Counted from the first letter of the stretch, positions 26,595-36,155 are shown. The stretch: 64,000 nucleotides of DNA from Inquilinus ginsengisoli_B (GCF_050434925.1 NZ_JBNDJK010000001.1:1550001-1614000); one strand, 5' to 3'. The notes: a model not told the origin generated them from the letters alone. Translations and numbers: made by a program.

Positions 26595-27521
26595 ATGATG
26601 CTAACCGAAATACTGGCTTGCCCATCCTGCCATTCTGACTTGAGGTCTGCCAATGCGATTTTAACCTGCCCCAAATGCAACGCGGTCTATACGCGGGACG
26701 ACGATCGTCCTGATTTACGTCCACACGGACCGATACCCGCGTCTTTCTCGGTGGTCGTCGGGAATATGGAAGAGCCGCCGGCAGGCACTTTTGTGGAGGC
26801 ACTGCAACCCAGTTCGTATTCGGCGATCCGCAATTGGCACAATGTCAAACTTGAGCCGACCTACGGCAACCGGCTCATACCCGAGCAACTGAGCTATATG
26901 CCTCACTCTGGTCGCGACGAGTGGATGCTTGATTTGGGTTGCGGAGAATATCCTCTAAATAAGCCGTTGTTTGAAAATCTGACAGGCCTTTCATATGTCG
27001 GCGTGGATTATTCGGGCTCCGCCGCTGACGTGCTTGTTGACGCGCATGCGCTGCCATTTCGAGACCAAAGTTTTAGTTTGATAACCTGTGTTGCTGTTCT
27101 TGAGCATATAGCGCGGCCAGGGATCGCAATGTCGGAGGCGTATCGCGTTTTGAAGCCCGGCGGGGTCATGATAGGGACCGTTGCCTTTCTCGAACCGTTC
27201 CACCTCAATAGCTATCATCATATGTCTCATCTCGGTCTCTACCAGACGCTACGTGATGCCGGTTTCTCGTCAGCAATAATTGCTCCCAACCGAACGTGGT
27301 CTGGATTGCGGGCCCAAGCCGAGATGTCGCTGTATCCGATCAGACTCCCGAACTGGCTGCGCAGGCTACCGGTCGTGCCGGCCGAATTGATGCACAAGCT
27401 GTTGTGGAGGCTGAAGTATGTGTTTCGTTCGGCTAAACACCTAAACGAGCTCAATAGACTACACGAGACAACGGCCGGTTATCGGTTTGTAGCCTTTCGT
27501 TCCGTGCACGAGAAGGGTTGA
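26595..27521 (+). CDS. Class I SAM-dependent methyltransferase with Trm112-like zinc ribbon
   Basis: A 308-residue protein. The N terminus has a four-cysteine zinc ribbon (CPSCHSDL, then TCPKCNAVY). The Rossmann methyltransferase domain follows, with the SAM motif LDLGCGEYPLNKP near residue 115, an acidic motif VGVDYSG, and EAYRVLKPGGVMIGTVAF. The C terminus is basic. Such proteins are often found in surface-polysaccharide or glycolipid loci, but nothing adjacent confirms that here. The gene looks lower in GC than its neighbours, a sign of transfer. Start codons ATG ATG at 26595 and 26598 are equivalent. Confidence 0.85.
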   Translation: MMLTEILACPSCHSDLRSANAILTCPKCNAVYTRDDDRPDLRPHGPIPASFSVVVGNMEEPPAGTFVEALQPSSYSAIRNWHNVKLEPTYGNRLIPEQLSYMPHSGRDEWMLDLGCGEYPLNKPLFENLTGLSYVGVDYSGSAADVLVDAHALPFRDQSFSLITCVAVLEHIARPGIAMSEAYRVLKPGGVMIGTVAFLEPFHLNSYHHMSHLGLYQTLRDAGFSSAIIAPNRTWSGLRAQAEMSLYPIRLPNWLRRLPVVPAELMHKLLWRLKYVFRSAKHLNELNRLHETTAGYRFVAFRSVHEKG

Positions 27522-28010
27522 GTCCGGATTTCGGGCGGCTTAGCCGAGGCGGGCAGGACTTGGGCGTGCCCGTCTTGGAGATGCCGACGCGGCATCGTGT
27601 GGCGCATTCCGGCTCGGCCGACTCATGGTACGCGCCCTCGATCCGATGCCGACGGGAGTCGAATGCAAAGGCGGCAATGGCCCCTGCGTGATCTTCAGCG
27701 CGAAGGCGCGGCGGCCGGTCATCTGGGCCGCCGGGGAGTAGCGCGGCCTGGCAATTGCGCTCAAGGTCGCAAGCGTGTCCGCCCGAAAGGTAAATGCGCT
27801 TGCAAAGGTGGCCTCGCAATCGGCAGACCAGCGCTCGTTCTGAAGCCGATGCTTTGAAAGCGATCGGCCGCACCGGCCAAGACTGGAGATGTCGGCTCGA
27901 CTAGCCGGCGCTGTGACCGCTATCGCGCGATGCGGAAATGCTCGGCACCGGCTTCGAACTTCCTCTTCCCGCCCCTCTCGGACTTACGACTCCGGTACCA
28001 AGCGTTAGAT
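27522..28010. other. Gap without a recognisable gene
   Basis: About 490 bases. Both strands have open frames of 70-140 codons with unlikely, arginine-rich compositions; none has family resemblance. It may hold degraded mobile DNA. Confidence 0.4.
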
Positions 28011-28478
28011 TCAACCACTAGCCGTTGAGCGTTTCCACGAAGGCCACAGCTGCGCGGGCCAGTCGCCAGGCGCGAAGGTCGTGACCTGGTCGACGTGGAC
28101 CTTCTGATAGCCGTCAGCGGCAGCACGATACGTGTTCATGCTCAGCACGAGGACATCGTCGATGTAGAGCGGCAGATAGCCATCTGCGTTCTCGCCAGGC
28201 GGATGAGCCCCGTCGACGATGAGATACAGGTGGAAATCCCGGTCCGCCCACCTCCAGGCAAAGTGGGAATGCTCCATGCCATCGGTGTCTTCGGACGGCG
28301 GATCGAGTCCGTATGCCAGGCCAGCTTCCGCCGCCGCCTCGGGTAACGTCTCCGCTAGCGCCTTGAGCTTGTAGGCCGCTTCGCAGGCAGCTAGGCCGAC
28401 GCCGCTCTCCGCCTCCTGCTTTTCTAGGCGCCGGATCTGATCAAGTTCTTCAGGGGTGACCCAGGTCGGACTCGGCAT
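28011..28478 (-). CDS. Hypothetical acidic protein, 155 residues
   Basis: ATG 28478 follows GGAGTGAG at a good distance. The protein has a helical N-terminal half (EELDQIRRLEKQEAES) and a beta-rich half (FAWRWADRDFHLYLIVDGA, LPLYIDDVLVLSM). The pattern suggests a real, soluble, alpha-beta protein; the family is unknown to me. No operon partner. Confidence 0.6.
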   Translation of the reverse strand: MPSPTWVTPEELDQIRRLEKQEAESGVGLAACEAAYKLKALAETLPEAAAEAGLAYGLDPPSEDTDGMEHSHFAWRWADRDFHLYLIVDGAHPPGENADGYLPLYIDDVLVLSMNTYRAAADGYQKVHVDQVTTFAPGDWPAQLWPSWKRSTASG

Positions 28479-28808
28479 GGATGCTCACTCCGCTGCCCAT
28501 CGGCTTCCATTCGCAGACATGATGCCGCCCGGCCAACGCGCGAAGATGGAGTAGACCATCCACCCGCTGATGGACCGGTGCCTATCGTCGGGTCACCGCG
28601 GCTGCAGCCGGAAAGCCATCTAGGCCGAGACCAACTACAGGGCCTACGCTTCCCCCTGGAGTTCGCAGGGTCGGCCCCCCGCCATACGTCCCTGCAGCTC
28701 CGGCACATGGGACCGGACAGGTACTCTCAACCCCCGGCAGGGGACGATAGCCTGTCCGATCCTATGCCGATTCCCGCATGGCAGGAGGAACTTGCTTGCC
28801 TCCCGTTT

Positions 28809-28949
28809 TCACTTTCGCTTGTGGCAATGATAACCGCCGTTCTTGTGGTCCTGGTGACAGCCGCTCGCGTCGGTTCCGCCTGAATGGGCGAAAGACGTGC
28901 CGGTAAGCAGGAAGACCGAGAACAGTGCGCCGAGAATGATCTTGAGCAT
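28809..28949 (-). CDS. Short exported His/Cys peptide (YHYH/HCH-type)
   Basis: A 46-residue ORF, MLKIILGALFSVFLLTGTS then FAHSGGTDASGCHQDHKNG and GYHCHKRK. The first 21 residues are a clear signal peptide with cleavage after SFA. The mature 25 residues carry five histidines and two cysteines in the arrangement HSGGTD-x3-CH-x2-H-x5-YHCH. This matches the small domain often attached to secreted nucleases and YHYH proteins, probably binding a metal. Here it stands alone. The gap 28479-28808 upstream of its stop and 28950-29367 hold nothing else recognisable. Confidence 0.75.
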   Translation of the reverse strand: MLKIILGALFSVFLLTGTSFAHSGGTDASGCHQDHKNGGYHCHKRK

Positions 28950-29367
28950 CACAGTCTCCGGAGTCGAAAAGGTCTCAGGAAAGTTAGGGTCGAATTGAGA
29001 TAAAAATCACCCTGTCGGGATAATGTACGGTCGGCGGCATGCGCGCAATCGTCCCAAATGGGCCAGGGCGGCCGGTGCCGCAGCCAGGCGCCCGAAAGCG
29101 GTCGTCACCGTCGGTGCCGGAACGCGGAACTTGCACCCACGACCGCTGAATGGCCGCTTTCGATAGTGGATATCCGGTTCCCGGTGCCGAATGCATCCGA
29201 GCAATGGTCGACAAGGACGAAACCTCTGACGCGGACCTCCGGAGGAAATCTTAGACTGTTGTGGGAATTCGAGTTATATGAATGAAAGCCTCGCAAGGGC
29301 CTAAACTCGTATTGCAATCCTTCTGTTAAACTGCTCAAAATTAACAATCAGACAATAAAGTACTGCT

Positions 29368-29667
29368 GTGGAAATTGAGACGATGTCGATATGGAATCCG
29401 AAAGAGGCCGCAATCCATCTGACCCGAAATATCTCCGTACAGGGGCGCCGGACTAGCATGCGATTGGAGCAGCCGTTCTGGGACGCATTTGAGGACATTG
29501 TGCGGCGGGAAGACATCTCCATTAATTCTTTAGTGTCCAGAATTTGGACCGCCAGCCCGGATGGTGTCAACCTGTCCGGTGCCATCCGCGTCTTTGTGCT
29601 GAGGTACTTTTGGGCCCTGGCGAACGGGCGCACGCCCAGAGTACCTCCTGGCTCCACCGAGCGTTGA
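29368..29667 (+). CDS. Ribbon-helix-helix domain protein
   Basis: A 99-residue protein. Residues ~20-75 (NISVQGRRTSMRLEQPFWDA, EDIVRREDISINSLVSRIW, LSGAIRVFVLRYF) match the RHH_4 family of ribbon-helix-helix proteins, in which a beta strand contacts DNA and two helices dimerise. It may be a small transcription regulator. The start may be GTG 29368 or ATG 29383; no strong ribosome site separates them. The surroundings are AT-richer than average. Confidence 0.75.
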   Translation: MEIETMSIWNPKEAAIHLTRNISVQGRRTSMRLEQPFWDAFEDIVRREDISINSLVSRIWTASPDGVNLSGAIRVFVLRYFWALANGRTPRVPPGSTER

Positions 29668-29846
29668 GGGTGACAGGGGCAAACCCCGTCGGCTGCCCCA
29701 CCTCCTCCGGCGCGAGGTCGCCCGATGGGGGTAAGCTAAGACGCTGAATAACATGCGATAATGGCAGTATCGCGCATTGGACGGTTTCTTTCGTCGGCTT
29801 GTCACGTTGTCGAGCGTGGCCGGGATTGGGCCGGCATCCGCCAGGC

Positions 29847-30547
29847 TCAGGCCGTGACGCCAGCCGCATCCCGCCATGCCGCAAATGCCTCGGCGCGAAA
29901 ACGGCGGTGCGTGCGGGCGGTGGTGAGGTGGCGGCAGACATTAAAGGTGTTGTAGGTCGCGGCGTGCAAAGACAGGAACCGTTGCGCCGAGGCGGCCGAT
30001 TTGAACCGCTGCAGCTTGTGCTTCCGACGCCGGACCGGGACGTGGGAACTTTCGGCCCGGTTGTTCAGCCGCTTGCCTCGAAGGTGGGGGATGCCGTCGA
30101 GCTGCATATCACGAAGCGCCGCGCCGTAAGCCGGACACTTGTCGGTGACCCAAGCGGTTGGAGCGATGCCCTGCCTACGGAGGAGCTTGCGCATCAGCTT
30201 GCCGGCGGCAGCGGCGTCCCGCCTGGCCTGAACCAGAACCTCGAGCACCTCACCTTCGGCATCGACGGCTCGCCAGAGATACATCGGCTTGCCGCCGATC
30301 CGGACGAACATCTCGTCGAGGTGCCAGCGCCGGTGCGGCGCTGGCCGTTTCGCGCGGAGGCGCCGGCGATCATCGGGCCGAACGCATTCACCCAGCGGCG
30401 GATCGTCTCGTACGTCACCTCGATGCCGCGCTCGGCGAGCAGGTCCTCGATGTCGCGGGAACTCAGGGTGAAACGAAGATGCATCCAGACGGCGCGCTGA
30501 ATCACGTCCGATGGAAAGCAATAACCGGAATAGCAAGGCGGGGTCAT
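29847..30547 (-). pseudogene. IS6-family transposase, frameshifted
   Basis: From ATG 30547 the frame gives the IS6 N terminus (VIQRAVWMHLRFTLSSRDIE, LLAERGIEVTYETIRRW). Near 30370 it shifts to a second frame with the DDE core: RRWHLDEMFVRIGGKPMYLW, WVTDKCPAYGAALRD, RRKHKLQRFKSAASAQRFL. IS6 elements move by copy-in. The single indel kills it. It has cut into a Tn3-type transposase on its right. Confidence 0.88.
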
Positions 30548-30585
30548 GACTATCGCTACGCTCAGCGCTGGCGCCCCGCAAGACC

Positions 30586-31049
30586 GTGAACGTGACAAGC
30601 CCGCAGAACGGCTTGGCCCTGGCTCTGCGCGAGCTCGGCCGCATCGAGCGCACGATGTTCACCCTGGATTGGCTGCGCGATCCGGCGCTCCGTCGGCGGG
30701 CCAACGCTGGACTCAACAAGGGCGAGGCGCGCAATGCCTTGGCGCGGGCTATTTTCTTCAACCGGCTCGGGGAGATGCGCGACCGCAGCTTCGAGAACCA
30801 AACCTACCGCGCCTCGGAATTGAATCTGCTCGTATCGGCGATCATCCTGTGGAACACCGGTATTTGCAGGCCGCGCTGGGGGATCTCGACAAGCGCGGGA
30901 TCGACGTTCGCCCGGACCTAGCCCGCCACGTCGCGCCGCTCGGCTGGGAGCACATCGGCCTCACCGGCGACTATGTCTGGGGTGCCGACCCCGTGCCGGC
31001 CGATGGTCTAAGGCCTCTCCGCCGGCCGGTGTCCTTGCTCGCGGCCTAA
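30586..31049 (+). pseudogene. Tn3-family transposase, C-terminal fragment
   Basis: The frames GLALALRELGRIERTMFTL, LDWLRDPALRRRANAGLNKG, SELNLLVSAIILWNT and, after a shift near 30856, HVAPLGWEHIGLTGDYVW form the conserved end of Tn3 transposases. The upstream ~800 residues are absent, displaced by the IS6 element. It shows that this zone was once part of a Tn3-like transposon. Confidence 0.88.
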
Positions 31050-31236
31050 TTCCCTTTCCGTTCCCATGAACCGGACAATTTGAGCACTTTCGTGTCGTGA
31101 CCCCTAGCGTGGAACTGGGCGGAACTCTGTGCCTGGCAGGCCTGTGCACTCGAGCGCCGCAAACCACCCGGGCCGAGATGACCCGGGCGGTCGATGCGGC
31201 ATTTGCGAAGTTGCCTGCGCCTTCTAAAACAGAACG

Positions 31237-31914
31237 TCAGGCGGCGCGGCTCGCAGAGGCCTGACGCAAGGCCGGCAGCATGTCCTCCGGATTCCGGGCG
31301 GCGCGTGTAGTCGGGGTTGACCTCGGCGTAGAGGATCGTCCTGTCCTGGGCGATGACGTAGCGGGCCGGCATCGGTAGCGTCCAGCTCGGATCGTCGCTG
31401 AACACCGGCAGGTCGTTCTTCAGGCCCTTGTAAAGCTCGACCAGATAGCCCGGGAGTTGGAACCGCAGGCCGAAGGCGGCGCCGACCGCACCCTTGGCGT
31501 CCGAGAGGATCGGAAAAGTCAGGCTGTTCTGGCGCATCGACTTCCCGCTGTTCGGCGCCGTCTGGGGCGAGATCGCGACCAGGGTCGCGCCGAGCTTCTC
31601 GAACTCCGGCTTGGCCGCTTCCAGCGCCTGCAGTTCCATGTTGCAGTACGGGCACCAGACGCCACGGTAGAAGCTGACGACCAGGGGGCCCTTTCGCAGC
31701 AGGTCGGCGGAGCTGACGGGTCGGCCCTCGGGGTCGTTGAGCATGAAGCAGGCGCCTTGTCGCCGGCCTTCAGGGCCTTGTCGGCTGCGCCCGAGACGAT
31801 GAGCTCCGCGGTCGCGCGATGCATGGTTTCGATGACGGAGGGTGGGACGTTGTAGGGCGGCTTCCCAGCCTCGAAATCGGCTTTGAAGGCGTCGAGCTTG
31901 GCTTGCAGTGACAT
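31237..31914 (-). pseudogene. AhpC/TSA-type peroxiredoxin-like protein, two frameshifts
   Basis: ATG 31914 begins MSLQAKLDAFKADFEAGKPP. The frame shifts near 31758, after AGDKAPA; the next frame has the redox motif RGVWCPYCNMELQAL and YVIAQDRTILYAEVNPDY. A further shift near 31295 restores the tail PEDMLPALRQASASRAA. The family reduces peroxides or acts as a thioredoxin-like oxidoreductase. It diverges from the LysR gene at 32101, its likely regulator. Remaining upstream sequence (31050-31236) has no gene. Confidence 0.85.
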
Positions 31915-32019
31915 GGTCGGTCTCCGTTGAGAGGGTGCCGGCCGCGATATCCGCGGCCGGCCCGCTCTCAAGGTGACGGTGGTCGGGCAACCAAGGTAGC
32001 CGGCCGGTCCGAATAAGAT

Positions 32020-32038
32020 TCATTCCCGAATGGAATGA
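32020..32038. promoter_or_regulatory. Putative LysR operator
   Basis: TCATTCC, spacer CGAAT, GGAATGA: a perfect 7-bp inverted repeat in the gap between the divergent peroxiredoxin and LysR genes. LysR regulators bind such interrupted palindromes (T-N11-A type) in divergent promoters. The position fits autoregulation plus control of the neighbour. Confidence 0.6.
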
Positions 32039-32100
32039 CGATGCTTATGATCTGTCCTCTGTCAGGCATGAGGCATCGCCCTATTCCGAAGGAGCATGGC

Positions 32101-33021
32101 ATGGACAGGCTGGCGGCGATGGAAGCCTTTGTCCGGGTGCTGGAGACGGGCTCCTTCTCGGAGGCGGCGCGCCAGCTCCGCGTCGGCCAGCCGGCCGTGT
32201 CCAAGACCATTGCCCAGATCGAGGAGCGGCTCGGCGTCAAATTGCTGCTGCGCTCCACGCGCGGGCTGGCTCCGACCGAGGCGGGGGATAACTTCTACCA
32301 CCGGGCCAAGCGCGCGATCGAGGAGGCGGACGAGGCCGATCTTGCCGCGCGCGGGGCCGGCGCCAGCCTGACCGGCCGGTTGCGCGTCAGCGCGGCGCCC
32401 ACATTCGCCAGCCTGCACGTCATCCCGCATCTGCCGAAGTTCCTGGCCGGCCATCCGGATCTCGACCTGGAGGTCGTGCTCGACGACCGCCAGATCGACC
32501 TGATCGAGGAGGGGATCGATATCAGCCTGCGCATGGGCGAGCTGACGGATTCGAGCCTCACGGCGCGAAGGATCGCCCAGGCGCCCCGATTGGTTATCGG
32601 CACGCCCACCTATTTCCAGCGGGCCGGCGAGCCGCGCATCCCGGGCGAACTGATTGCGCATGAATGCATCGTCTACGCCAAAGGACCGGGACGGGACGCC
32701 TGGATGTTCCGGAAGGAATCGTCGGAGATCTCGGTGACCGTGAGGGGGCGCCTTCGGATGTCGGCCGCGGAGGGCGTCCGCTCGGCCGTCCTCGCCGGAA
32801 TGGGGCTTGCGGTGGCGTCGGAATGGATGTTCTCGCGGGAATTGGCGTCCGGCCAGGTCAAGGCGGTCCTGACGGATTGGACCATCGCGCCGATCGATCT
32901 CTGGGCCGTCTTCCCCGTCGGCCGCATCGCCAGCGCCAAGGCCCGGGCCTTCGCCGCCTTCGTCGAGGAACAATTGGCGGTGTCGCCCGACGCGCTCATT
33001 CCCGGCGAGAATAGATCCTAG
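32101..33021 (+). CDS. LysR-family transcriptional regulator
   Basis: A 306-residue protein with an N-terminal winged helix (MDRLAAMEAFVRVLETGSFS, AARQLRVGQPAVSKTIAQIE) and a two-lobed effector domain (residues ~90-300, with TGRLRVSAAPTFASLHVIP). ATG 32101 was preferred because AAGGAG precedes it and the family N terminus starts here. It probably controls the divergent peroxiredoxin gene and perhaps the SDR and reductase genes downstream. The effector is unknown. Confidence 0.93.
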   Translation: MDRLAAMEAFVRVLETGSFSEAARQLRVGQPAVSKTIAQIEERLGVKLLLRSTRGLAPTEAGDNFYHRAKRAIEEADEADLAARGAGASLTGRLRVSAAPTFASLHVIPHLPKFLAGHPDLDLEVVLDDRQIDLIEEGIDISLRMGELTDSSLTARRIAQAPRLVIGTPTYFQRAGEPRIPGELIAHECIVYAKGPGRDAWMFRKESSEISVTVRGRLRMSAAEGVRSAVLAGMGLAVASEWMFSRELASGQVKAVLTDWTIAPIDLWAVFPVGRIASAKARAFAAFVEEQLAVSPDALIPGENRS

Positions 33022-33132
33022 TCCGGCACCCTTCCTACCTGCCGCATCCAGCCGGCCGTACCTTCTGTCGCGTCATCCCGAAACGAGGGCTTCCGCGGCC
33101 CATCAGCGGGCCGCAGCAGAAGGAACGGAGCC

Positions 33133-33870
33133 ATGGCAGGAAAACTCGAGGGCAAGATCGCGGTGGTCACCGGCGGCAGCGCCGGCATTGGCCTCGGGAC
33201 CGCCAAGCGGTTCGTCGAGGAAGGCGCCCGGGTGTTTATCACCGGCCGGCGCCGGTCGGAGCTGGACAAGGCAGTTGCCGAGATCGGCCGCAACGTCACC
33301 GCCATCCAGGCGGACGCCGCCAGCCTGTCCGACATCGACCACGTCTACGAGGTCGTGAAGGCGCAGGCCGGCCGCATCGACATCCTCTTCGCCAATGCCG
33401 GCGTCTACGAGCTCGGCACCTTCGGCGAGATCACCGAGGAGCATTTCGACAAGACCTTCAACACCAATGTCCGCGGCCTGCTCTTCACCGTGCAGAAGGC
33501 CCTGCCCCTGCTGTCCAAGGGATCGTCGGTGATCCTCACCGGCTCGATCGCGTCGATCAAGGGCTATCCATCCTTCTCGGTCTACGATGCGACCAAGGCG
33601 GCCGTGCGCTCCTTCGCCCGCGGCTGGATGCTCGATCTCAAGGGCCGCGACATCCGCATCAACGTGCTGAGCCCCGGCCACATCGAGACCCCTGGCCTCG
33701 GGGTGCTGATGAGCGAGGATGTGAAATCGTCGCTGGTGCCTCACATCCCGCTGGACCGGCTGGGGACATCCGACGACATCGCCAAGGCCGCCGTCTTCCT
33801 GGCCTCGGACGACAGCGCCTACGTCACCGGCGCCGAGATCTTCGTCGACGGCGGCGTCGCCCAGTACTGA
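33133..33870 (+). CDS. Short-chain dehydrogenase/reductase (SDR)
   Basis: A 245-residue classical SDR: cofactor motif TGGSAGIGLGTA, NAGVYELG, catalytic Ser in LTGSIASIKG and YDATK (Tyr-x3-Lys). The Arg-rich segment after beta-2 (TGRRRSELD) suggests NADP preference. The ribosome site GAAGGAACGGAGCC precedes ATG 33133. It follows the LysR gene and precedes a flavoprotein reductase in the same direction; together with the peroxiredoxin they suggest a redox-detoxification regulon. The substrate is unknown. Confidence 0.93.
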   Translation: MAGKLEGKIAVVTGGSAGIGLGTAKRFVEEGARVFITGRRRSELDKAVAEIGRNVTAIQADAASLSDIDHVYEVVKAQAGRIDILFANAGVYELGTFGEITEEHFDKTFNTNVRGLLFTVQKALPLLSKGSSVILTGSIASIKGYPSFSVYDATKAAVRSFARGWMLDLKGRDIRINVLSPGHIETPGLGVLMSEDVKSSLVPHIPLDRLGTSDDIAKAAVFLASDDSAYVTGAEIFVDGGVAQY

Positions 33871-33878
33871 GCCCGAAG

Positions 33879-33901
33879 GGCGGGACCGCGAGCGTCCCGC
33901 C
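33879..33901 (+). terminator. Hairpin between SDR and reductase genes
   Basis: GGCGGGAC, seven-base loop, GTCCCGCC, starting 9 bases after the SDR stop. There is no T tract, so it may attenuate or stabilise the upstream message rather than end transcription. Confidence 0.4.
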
Positions 33902-33931
33902 TCGGCACATCCATCGAACCGGAGAACGCAG

Positions 33932-35323
33932 ATGACCGAACCGGAACGTTTCGACACCCTGATCCTCGGCAGCGGCCAGGGCGGCAAGCTGCTCGCCTGG
34001 ACCCTGGCCCGTTCGGGACAGAAGATCGCCGTGGTGGAGCGCCAATGGGTCGGCGGCTCCTGCCCGGCGGTGGCCTGCCTGCCCAGCAAGAACGAGATCT
34101 GGAGCGCGCGGGTCGCCCATCTGGCGCAGCACGCGACGCAATTCGGCAGCGTGACCGGCCCCGTCCACACCGACATGGCGGCGGTCCGCAGCCGCAAGCA
34201 GGGCATGGTCGACCGCGAGATCGCCTTCCACCTCAACGCCTACAAGGAGAGCGGGGCCGAGCTGATCATGGGCACCGGGCGCTTCGTGGCGCCGAAGACC
34301 ATCGAGGTCGCCCTGAATGGGGGCGGGACGCGCCTGCTGACGGGCGACCAGGTGGTGGTCAATGTCGGCACGCATGCGGCCATTCCGGCCATTCCCGGGA
34401 TCGAGGCCGCCCGCCCGCTGACCCATATCGGCGCGCTGGAGCTGGATATCCTGCCGGAGCATCTGATGGTGCTCGGCGGCGGCTATGTCGGCATCGAGAT
34501 GGCCCAGGCCTATCGCCGCTTCGGCAGCCGGGTGACGATCGTCGAGCCCGGCCCCCGCCTGATGGGCCGGGAGGATCCCGACGTGGCTGAGGAGATCCAG
34601 CGGATTCTCGAAGGCGATGGCATCGAGGTGCTGACGGGTGCCGAGCCGGCGGCGGTGCAGGGCCTGTCCGGCGACAAGATCATCATCACGGTCCGCATGG
34701 CGTCCGGTCAGCGGGCGGTCGAGGGCAGCCATCTGCTGGTCGCGGTCGGGCGCGTCCCGAACACCGAAGGGATCGGTCTTGACAGGGCCGGAATCGAGCT
34801 GGACGCCCGCGGCTTCATCCGCGTCAACGACCGGCTGCAGGCCAGCGCGCCCGGCGTCTGGGCGATCGGCGAGGCGGCCGGTAGCCCGCAATTCACCCAT
34901 GTCTCGGTCGACGATCATCGGATCGTCCGGGACAACATGGCGGGCGGCAGCCGCAGCACGCGTGACCGGCTGGTTCCCTATGTCATGTTCACCGACCCGC
35001 AGCTGGCCCGCATCGGGCTCAGCGAGGGCGAAGCGCAGCGTCAAGGGATCGCGGTCCGCGTCGCGATGCTGCCGATGGCCAACGTGCTGCGCACGGAGGC
35101 GACGGACGAGACACAGGGCTTCATGAAGGTGCTCATCGGTGGGGACGACCGCATCGTCGGTTTCACCATGATCGGCTCTGAGGCCGGTGAGGTCCTGGCC
35201 GCCATCCAGACGGCGATGTTGGCCGGGCTGCCCTACCAGAAGCTCCGCGACGCCGTGATTTCGCACCTGACCATCGCAGAAGGACTCGGGCCGCTCCTGT
35301 CGAATGTGCCGCCGGCACAATGA
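33932..35323 (+). CDS. FAD-dependent pyridine nucleotide-disulfide oxidoreductase (mercuric reductase/Lpd-like)
   Basis: A 463-residue flavoprotein. FAD motif LILGSGQGGKLLAW; redox-active pair in GGSCPAVACLPSKN (Cys-x4-Cys); NAD(P) motif VLGGGYVGIEMAQ; second FAD motif VWAIGEAAGSPQFTHV; C-terminal dimerisation domain. The last domain lacks the His-Glu pair of true lipoamide dehydrogenases (it reads SHLTIAEGLGPLL in place of the usual HPTxxE), and there is no HMA domain or C-terminal Cys pair for mercury. So it is a relative that reduces an unknown disulfide or quinone-type substrate. It lies 61 bases after the SDR and is probably co-regulated with it. Confidence 0.88.
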   Translation: MTEPERFDTLILGSGQGGKLLAWTLARSGQKIAVVERQWVGGSCPAVACLPSKNEIWSARVAHLAQHATQFGSVTGPVHTDMAAVRSRKQGMVDREIAFHLNAYKESGAELIMGTGRFVAPKTIEVALNGGGTRLLTGDQVVVNVGTHAAIPAIPGIEAARPLTHIGALELDILPEHLMVLGGGYVGIEMAQAYRRFGSRVTIVEPGPRLMGREDPDVAEEIQRILEGDGIEVLTGAEPAAVQGLSGDKIIITVRMASGQRAVEGSHLLVAVGRVPNTEGIGLDRAGIELDARGFIRVNDRLQASAPGVWAIGEAAGSPQFTHVSVDDHRIVRDNMAGGSRSTRDRLVPYVMFTDPQLARIGLSEGEAQRQGIAVRVAMLPMANVLRTEATDETQGFMKVLIGGDDRIVGFTMIGSEAGEVLAAIQTAMLAGLPYQKLRDAVISHLTIAEGLGPLLSNVPPAQ

Positions 35324-35371
35324 AAGAACGGCTTGGCGGCACGACATCGACGAGATCCAGACGACTGGCCG

Positions 35372-35391
35372 GCCGCCCGGAAACGGGCGGC
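35372..35391 (+). terminator. Terminator-like hairpin after the reductase
   Basis: GCCGCCCG, tetraloop GAAA, CGGGCGGC, about 50 bases after the reductase stop. The 8-bp GC stem with a GNRA loop is very stable; no T tract follows. Confidence 0.5.
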
Positions 35392-36155
35392 GGTTCATAC
35401 CTCGTATCGACAGCATGGGTCTGGCCCGCCACCCGCATATGGCGGGCCAGGTCAACCTCGAGGCGATAAGTTACCTTGGCCGGCAGTCCGGAGACGGCAC
35501 CGCCTGGCCAGCCGCATGTCCGCTTCCGAGCCGCCGGAGCGATGTCCGGTTTGAGCGAGGTCCGACCAGCCCCGATCGTCATTTCTCGATAGACTGCGGC
35601 GGGTCCGGCACGTGTCCAGTATCGGGACGCCACCGCCATGACCGCTATTGGCGCACCTCCGCCCGACCCACCGCGGCAGCTTTCGGCAGACTGCCGATCG
35701 GCTGAGGCTCTCATTGCTCCCGCCGCTGGTGCGCTCTGACACGGCGAGCGAGCGCTTTGGCGAATATCGAGCAGCCACTGCACAACAACGACGGAGCGAT
35801 CCCCTCGAAATGGGGGATCGACTGCCCTCCGCAGCGGGCGCTAAATGCGCGTGGATGCCATGCTCCTGAGTGTCATCCGGCCCGACCCGGGGCTCTCCCC
35901 ACCACGCTCCGGGTCGGACCCTAATCAGCCGCAGCGCCGAATTCAAAAGCGCTTATCGGCTTTGGAGGTACCGGCGCGATGAGCGGTTGTGGCGCCCTCT
36001 TGCCGGGCCGGGAAGGGCGGAAAGGGGCCATAGAACGGCGCGCGCCCGTGATGGCCGAATAGAGTTGCCTCTTCTAGGGATGACCCTCCATCTTGACCGG
36101 GCGGTCGGCTCAACCGGTCGCTCCGTCTACAAAATCCAGGTCGATCCAACAGCTC
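35392..36155. other. Gap with no supported gene
   Basis: About 760 bases between the reductase terminator and the NUDIX gene. Open frames are short, arginine- and proline-rich and without ribosome sites. I see no RNA gene or repeat. Confidence 0.5.

Noticed and set aside
29668..29846. A possible mobile-element end between the ribbon-helix-helix gene and the IS6 transposase.
   Set aside because: The sequence looks repetitive in places, but I could not define inverted repeats or a target duplication for the IS6 element.
33824..35455. A 543-codon open frame on the minus strand opposite the flavoprotein reductase.
   Set aside because: It is rich in Arg, His, Gln and Asp in the way typical of the antisense of high-GC genes, has no family motif, and lies over a gene with all expected motifs.
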